A model generated the notes under the pieces. It did not search any database. It saw nothing but the letters and a program-made list of their open reading frames with translations, and was not told where the DNA came from. From NCBI GenBank assembly GCA_024223125.1, contig JAAEOP010000624.1, positions 1-19,149 on the forward strand: 19,149 nt of DNA, given 5' to 3'. Positions within the stretch are counted from its first letter, which is position 1. Each line of letters starts with the position of its first letter. The stretch comes from Chloroflexota bacterium. Lineage in GTDB: Bacteria; Chloroflexota; Anaerolineae; Promineifilales; Promineifilaceae. Of the stretch, positions 15,550-19,149 are shown piece by piece. The translations under genes were made by a program, and so were the position numbers.

Positions 15550-16914
15550 TCAACCCTCAGAATCCAACCGGAGGATGTACCCTTGATTGTGTACATTTTG
15601 CAGCCGGCGGGGGGTGTTGGCGTCAGGTTCAATCTTTTTGCGTAAGCGAGCGATAGCTGCCACCAAAGCTTCGTCGGAAACGCCCCCTTTAGCGTTGGGC
15701 CAGCCAGCGCTAACCAATCGCTCTTTCTCGACGACTTCATCGCTGTATTCGTATAGCAGGCGGAATAAGCGGAACTCTAATTTAGTAAGCGAGGGGGCAG
15801 GTTGGCCCATCACCCAAATCTGGCGCGCCGCTTCATCAAAATAGACCGGTTGATCCCAAAAAATTTCTTGTTGACTTACGTAACGGGCAAACAGGGAGGA
15901 AAAGAGTCGAGGATTGGGGGACTCAGTTAAAACCCCTTTTAGTTGTAAAAGTTTTTGCACAGAACTGTCGTCGTCGGTCAGGGGGAGATGGCGAGATTGG
16001 CTGCTGAGAAGGCGTCTTTCTTGGGGACTTAAACTACGCCAGATTTTTTCACATTCGATCTCCACGCCAGGGAATCGCAGCAGTGTTTCTACGGCCGTCT
16101 TCCCATCTGCCGGTAATGATATTTGCGGCCGTGAAACACCCAAAAACCCCGCCCGCAGCAGCCCCGCATGGCCTCCGGTCGCGGTAAGTAAAATCTGTGC
16201 CCATTCAGGTAACAAGTCGCGTTGGTTGCGCTGGGCAATACGTTTTAATAAGGAAAGGGCATCGTCCGGCCGGTACGGTTTTAAGCCCAACACATTGGAG
16301 GCCATCAGCTCTACAAACTCTTCGCGTGCATTATCTAGTTCTGCCAGATTCGCCAGCAAATCCCGCGTAAACACAAAATAGGAGAGACGGTATTTGTATG
16401 CTTCACGCAGGCCGCGTAAATTGGCAAAAAGGTGCGGTTCAGCCTCTTGAAATAGTTCGTCGAATTGATCGCACAAGAGTATCAGCCGGTAACGGCCGTT
16501 AGCCAACAAAGCGCGTATTGCCAGCTTAAAGTAACGTTGCGCTTTTAAGATGTCGTCTTTAGCGTCCAACAGTTTTTCATGGTAACGGCCGATTTCGGCC
16601 ACAATTTCCTGGCTCAACCCCAACCGTTCATTGTCGGTTGGCAGTATTTCCAATTGCTCCAGAATAAGGCTGTAAACGGTGCGGTCGCTCAAGTCGGGGA
16701 TGTAATGAAAGTTAACTCGTACCAGGATGATGTGAGAGTCTAACCCCCAGGCAGTCTGAGTGGCCGTGTCTTGCAAATGATTAAACAGATTAGACTTGCC
16801 AGTTCCGCTCATGCCAATAACGGCCGCCGACTCCCCGGCGCTGGCCCAGGTAAACAACCTGTCAACTTCCGTCTGACGAAAACCTGTTTGTTGTGTGATT
16901 GTGGGTGTACTCAT
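15550..16914 (-). CDS. P-loop ATPase fused to OmpR-type winged-helix DNA-binding domain
   Basis: A 454-residue protein. Residues about 10-280 form an AAA/STAND-like ATPase: Walker A GMSGTGKS (34-41), Walker B LILLCDQFDE (144-153) and a possible sensor-1 at FTR (182-184). A helical region (285-350) containing LSPQERRLL follows. Residues about 355-452 look like an OmpR/PhoB-type winged helix (LTKLEFRLFRLLYEYSDEVV, then VAAIARLRKKIEP and the wing RLQNVHNQGYIL). There is no receiver domain, so ATP binding or a partner protein must provide the switch. It runs convergent to the two-component operon and downstream of the ribbon-helix-helix gene, 63 bases away on the same strand. ATP-dependent transcription factor is the likely role; a defence-type sensor is the alternative. 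Target genes are unknown. Confidence 0.85.
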   Translation of the reverse strand: MSTPTITQQTGFRQTEVDRLFTWASAGESAAVIGMSGTGKSNLFNHLQDTATQTAWGLDSHIILVRVNFHYIPDLSDRTVYSLILEQLEILPTDNERLGLSQEIVAEIGRYHEKLLDAKDDILKAQRYFKLAIRALLANGRYRLILLCDQFDELFQEAEPHLFANLRGLREAYKYRLSYFVFTRDLLANLAELDNAREEFVELMASNVLGLKPYRPDDALSLLKRIAQRNQRDLLPEWAQILLTATGGHAGLLRAGFLGVSRPQISLPADGKTAVETLLRFPGVEIECEKIWRSLSPQERRLLSSQSRHLPLTDDDSSVQKLLQLKGVLTESPNPRLFSSLFARYVSQQEIFWDQPVYFDEAARQIWVMGQPAPSLTKLEFRLFRLLYEYSDEVVEKERLVSAGWPNAKGGVSDEALVAAIARLRKKIEPDANTPRRLQNVHNQGYILRLDSEG

Positions 16915-16977
16915 TGTGATAGAAGTAATTTGTAATTAGGTAATTATCCAATTACTCAATTACTAATTTCCCCAAAA
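16915..16977. repeat. AT-rich degenerate repeats between two co-directional genes
   Basis: Contains several AATTA/TAATT units such as GTAATTAGGTAATTATC and CAATTACTCAATTACTAAT (about 16931-16967). These form partly self-complementary sequence in the leader of the ATPase gene and could be an operator for the ribbon-helix-helix protein encoded just upstream. That role is a guess from position. Confidence 0.4.
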
Positions 16978-17259
16978 CTATTGATACAAATGTGCATACT
17001 CAGTCTCAAAAATCTCCTGGCGGGTCTGGCGCAATCGTTTGACCACTTCGTCTTTCGTCACGCCTACTTGCAGATCTCCTTCCTGGCGGATTTGTTCTCT
17101 GAGCGCCACTAGATCACGACGCCAGGCGTGTTGTTGGCGAGCGTGAGCAACCAATCGGGAAATCATTTCTATTGGGTCACTGTTTTCCGTTTCAGCCAAG
17201 AATTTCAGGTCAGCATAAAGTCGGGCCGGAAGTTGCAGAGACACTGTTCCTGTATCCAT
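16978..17259 (-). CDS. ribbon-helix-helix (antitoxin-like) DNA-binding protein
   Basis: A 93-residue protein from the ATG at 17259. The N-terminal TVSLQLPARLYADLKFLAE forms the beta strand and first helix of a ribbon-helix-helix fold, followed by DPIEMISRLVAHARQQHAW. The C-terminal part, GVTKDEVVKRLRQTRQEIFE, is charged and helical like the toxin-binding tail of VapB/CopG-type antitoxins. The longer frame to 17292 is not favoured: GAGG (complement of 17266-17269) sits correctly for the 17259 ATG. No PIN, RelE or other toxin gene lies next to it; the downstream gene is the ATPase-winged-helix regulator. It may be an orphan antitoxin or a dedicated regulator of that gene. Confidence 0.75.
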   Translation of the reverse strand: MDTGTVSLQLPARLYADLKFLAETENSDPIEMISRLVAHARQQHAWRRDLVALREQIRQEGDLQVGVTKDEVVKRLRQTRQEIFETEYAHLYQ

Positions 17260-17309
17260 CTTATACCTCATGTGTAAAAATACAAAATTCAAATCTTTCC
17301 ATTGGGGTT

Positions 17310-17318
17310 ATTATACCA
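17310..17318 (-). promoter_or_regulatory. extended -10 promoter for the ribbon-helix-helix gene
   Basis: On the minus strand TGGTATAAT is a perfect -10 hexamer with the extended TG. It lies about 50 bases upstream of the start codon at 17259. No good -35 is visible, which is usual for extended -10 promoters. Confidence 0.55.
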
Positions 17319-17375
17319 TATGCGTTTGCTCATCATTACACCAAGAATCGCCGGTAGCCAGACACCATTTTGTCC

Positions 17376-19149
17376 TCACTTCCCGCCGCTGGGTGGGCCG
17401 CCCCAACTACCGCCACCATTGCTGCCATAGCTACCGCCAGTATAATAACCAAAGCCGTTGTAGTTGCTGTATTGCGGATAGTAACTGCGTCGCTGAATAC
17501 GATTTGGCGTAGGCTTCTTAAAACCAGGTAGCAATTGGTTCAAGATAAACCCGACTGGCCCAGTCCAGCTTAGACTGGTTGGGGGTGGCCCAGTGATGGA
17601 AGTACCTGGGGGCGTTACGGCCGCGTAACTTGCTGAACCTAGAGTGGTATGGATGTCCTGGGGGAGCGTTTCCTCATTTTGCTGCCACTCTGGATTTTCA
17701 AAATCACCACTGTAATGTAGGGCAAGTTTTGACTGTAACCCAACATCTTCGTCGAATGAATTATAAAGTAAATCATCCCAGGCTTGATATGTTTCATAAC
17801 CTGCATAGGCGATTACTCCGATTGCCAATGCGGTTATGATGAATTCACCATTTGGATCTGCATAGTTTACCGGGTTGTTTTGAGTATAGATGTATGAATT
17901 TATAGACTGAGTGTCCATACTGAACCCTGGGAAGAAGTCAGAGCTAATGAATCGCCCTATTTGTGGATCAAAGTATCGTGCCCGTAGAAAGATCAACCCT
18001 AACTCGTCATCTGTTTGCTCGCCAGCGAAAGTAAAGGGTTGTCCAATATTGCCTGTGAATGACCTCGCCGCGCCAAATGCGTTGTAGTTGTAGGTGTCTG
18101 TGCGTTGACCTGCCAGGTTGCTTAACACTCGTGTACTGCCCAGACCATCGTTGTGGTAGAAAGCAAGGATATTAGCAGGATCTATTTGAGCCAACAGGTC
18201 GTTTCCGTAAATATAACGGTTTGTCTGCCCGGTTATTGTCTCGACCAGAACCATAGGCAGTGGGACTACTATATCTTGCGTGTAGGTTGTGACTGTGCCG
18301 TTGACCACTTTTCTCAGGCGGACTCCATCGCCATCGTAGGTGAATTGTACCGTGGTCGTCCCACTGACAACTTGAGTAAGTCGGTCGAGACCGTCAAAGG
18401 TGAAGATCGCGTTGCCCTTGTCGGTCATATTGCCGTTTGCATCCCAGGTGAAAGTGGTTGACCCGGCCGTTAGCAAACGGTCGTCGGCATCATAGGTGTA
18501 GGTGATCACGCCACTGATGGTGCTGGTCATCACCGTTCGGTTGCCTATCGGATCATAGGCATAGATGACGGTCTCATTATCAGGGTATGTGACCTGGGTT
18601 AGGCGGTAAAGGTCATCATAGGTGTAGCTGGTGGCTCCGTCCAGGTCGGTCATGGACAGGCGGTTGCCGACGGCATCCAGAGTGTAAGTAAAGACGGCGA
18701 TGCTGCCGCTAACCGGGCTGGTATGTAGAATGTTTAACATCTGGTCGGCGTTGTCGTAAGTATAGGTGGCCTGGATGTTATTGGGATAGAGGATACCAGT
18801 TTGACGGTTGGCGGCATCGTAGCTGTATGTAGTGACACGGCCGTTCCAATCAGAAACAGTCAGCAGTCGGTTAGCCAGGTCGTAAGTAGACGTTACTACC
18901 TTGCCGTTCGGGTAAGTCAGGTTCGTGCGATTGCTGTTGGCATCATAGCTGTAGTTAAGCTTTCCATTCGGCCCGGTAACTTGAAGCAGGCGATCCAGGT
19001 CATCGTAATGATAGGTGCTGACGCCTATGGTATCGGTCATGGCAAGGCGGTTGCCAACAGCGTCATAAGCATAGTTTATGGTTCCACTGGGATAAGTTGT
19101 AGTCGTTAGCCGGTAAAGCGGGTCATACGTATAGTTGATGACTGTGCTG
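17376..19149 (-). CDS. RHS/YD-repeat protein, C-terminal part (5' end beyond window)
   Basis: The frame is open through the right edge, so at least 590 residues of a larger, probably secreted protein are seen. Many YD repeats are present (for example YTYDDLYRLTQVTYPD and YDANSNRTNLTYPNGKV), the units that build the RHS/teneurin beta-shell. The conserved core follows: NDGLGSTRVLSN, YNAFGAARS and RARYFDPQIGRFISSDFF, ending NSYIYTQNNPVNYADPNGE. After it comes a variable tail of about 150 residues. The tail has one hydrophobic segment (FIITALAIGVIAYAGY), a polar middle and a Pro/Gly/Ser/Tyr-rich end (GGSWGGPPSGGK). RHS proteins often carry a toxin in this tail; no known toxin motif is evident. 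No immunity gene is obvious downstream, where the antitoxin-like gene lies. It is less dense in CGGCCG (three sites). Confidence 0.92.
   Translation of the reverse strand, partial: STVINYTYDPLYRLTTTTYPSGTINYAYDAVGNRLAMTDTIGVSTYHYDDLDRLLQVTGPNGKLNYSYDANSNRTNLTYPNGKVVTSTYDLANRLLTVSDWNGRVTTYSYDAANRQTGILYPNNIQATYTYDNADQMLNILHTSPVSGSIAVFTYTLDAVGNRLSMTDLDGATSYTYDDLYRLTQVTYPDNETVIYAYDPIGNRTVMTSTISGVITYTYDADDRLLTAGSTTFTWDANGNMTDKGNAIFTFDGLDRLTQVVSGTTTVQFTYDGDGVRLRKVVNGTVTTYTQDIVVPLPMVLVETITGQTNRYIYGNDLLAQIDPANILAFYHNDGLGSTRVLSNLAGQRTDTYNYNAFGAARSFTGNIGQPFTFAGEQTDDELGLIFLRARYFDPQIGRFISSDFFPGFSMDTQSINSYIYTQNNPVNYADPNGEFIITALAIGVIAYAGYETYQAWDDLLYNSFDEDVGLQSKLALHYSGDFENPEWQQNEETLPQDIHTTLGSASYAAVTPPGTSITGPPPTSLSWTGPVGFILNQLLPGFKKPTPNRIQRRSYYPQYSNYNGFGYYTGGSYGSNGGGSWGGPPSGGK

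Noticed and set aside
17880..19149. Regularly repeated DNA that might suggest a CRISPR-like or tandem repeat array
   Set aside because: The periodicity comes from YD peptide repeats of the RHS protein; units are degenerate at DNA level and lie in one long open frame.

Overview
The window looks like an environmental, probably filamentous or multicellular bacterium, most likely from Chloroflexota. That is an inference from style, not a marker gene: large GAF-type hybrid sensor kinases, YD/RHS proteins, in-frame palindromes that read VGAGLKPAP, an ATPase-winged-helix regulator, and a very dense CGGCCG palindrome. No rRNA, tRNA, CRISPR array or replication origin was seen.

The window falls into two parts. 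Bases 1 to about 8.6 kb are accessory and mobile DNA. From the left edge there is a partial unknown gene directly behind a Tn3-family transposase (tnpA, minus strand). A divergently transcribed tyrosine recombinase (tnpI-like, plus strand) follows, with a likely internal resolution site between the two. Next is a complete IS4-superfamily (IS231-like) insertion sequence, 4425-5877, with perfect 18-bp ends. Its transposase is split by a -1 frameshift at a run of seven T. This IS cuts off the 3' end of a small membrane protein gene. After that comes a second, different DDE transposase (6600-7913) preceded by a cluster of GTTACG/CGTAAC repeats. Last is a RAYT-type (REP-associated, Y1/HUH) transposase that carries two REP-like palindromes and sits in a decayed type I restriction hsdR gene.

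From about 8.8 kb to the right edge the DNA looks resident. CGGCCG occurs about 32 times there and not once in the first 8.78 kb. This part holds a 95-bp MITE-like element with a perfect 8-bp target duplication and a 12-TM-type GT-C glycosyltransferase-like membrane protein. It also holds a two-gene signalling operon: an eight-TM, GAF-GAF, HisKA-HATPase-REC-REC hybrid kinase overlapping a REC-HisKA-HATPase protein. Convergent to these are an AAA-type ATPase fused to an OmpR-type DNA-binding domain and, just upstream of it, a ribbon-helix-helix antitoxin-like protein. The right edge is the C-terminal part of an RHS/YD-repeat protein with an unrecognised tail.

Functionally, tnpA and the recombinase fit a cointegrate-forming and resolving pair. 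The two kinases form a membrane-input phosphorelay with three receiver domains but no DNA-binding output and no Hpt domain, so the output partner is elsewhere. The ATPase-winged-helix protein is the only gene in the resident part, other than the ribbon-helix-helix protein, with an obvious DNA-binding domain.
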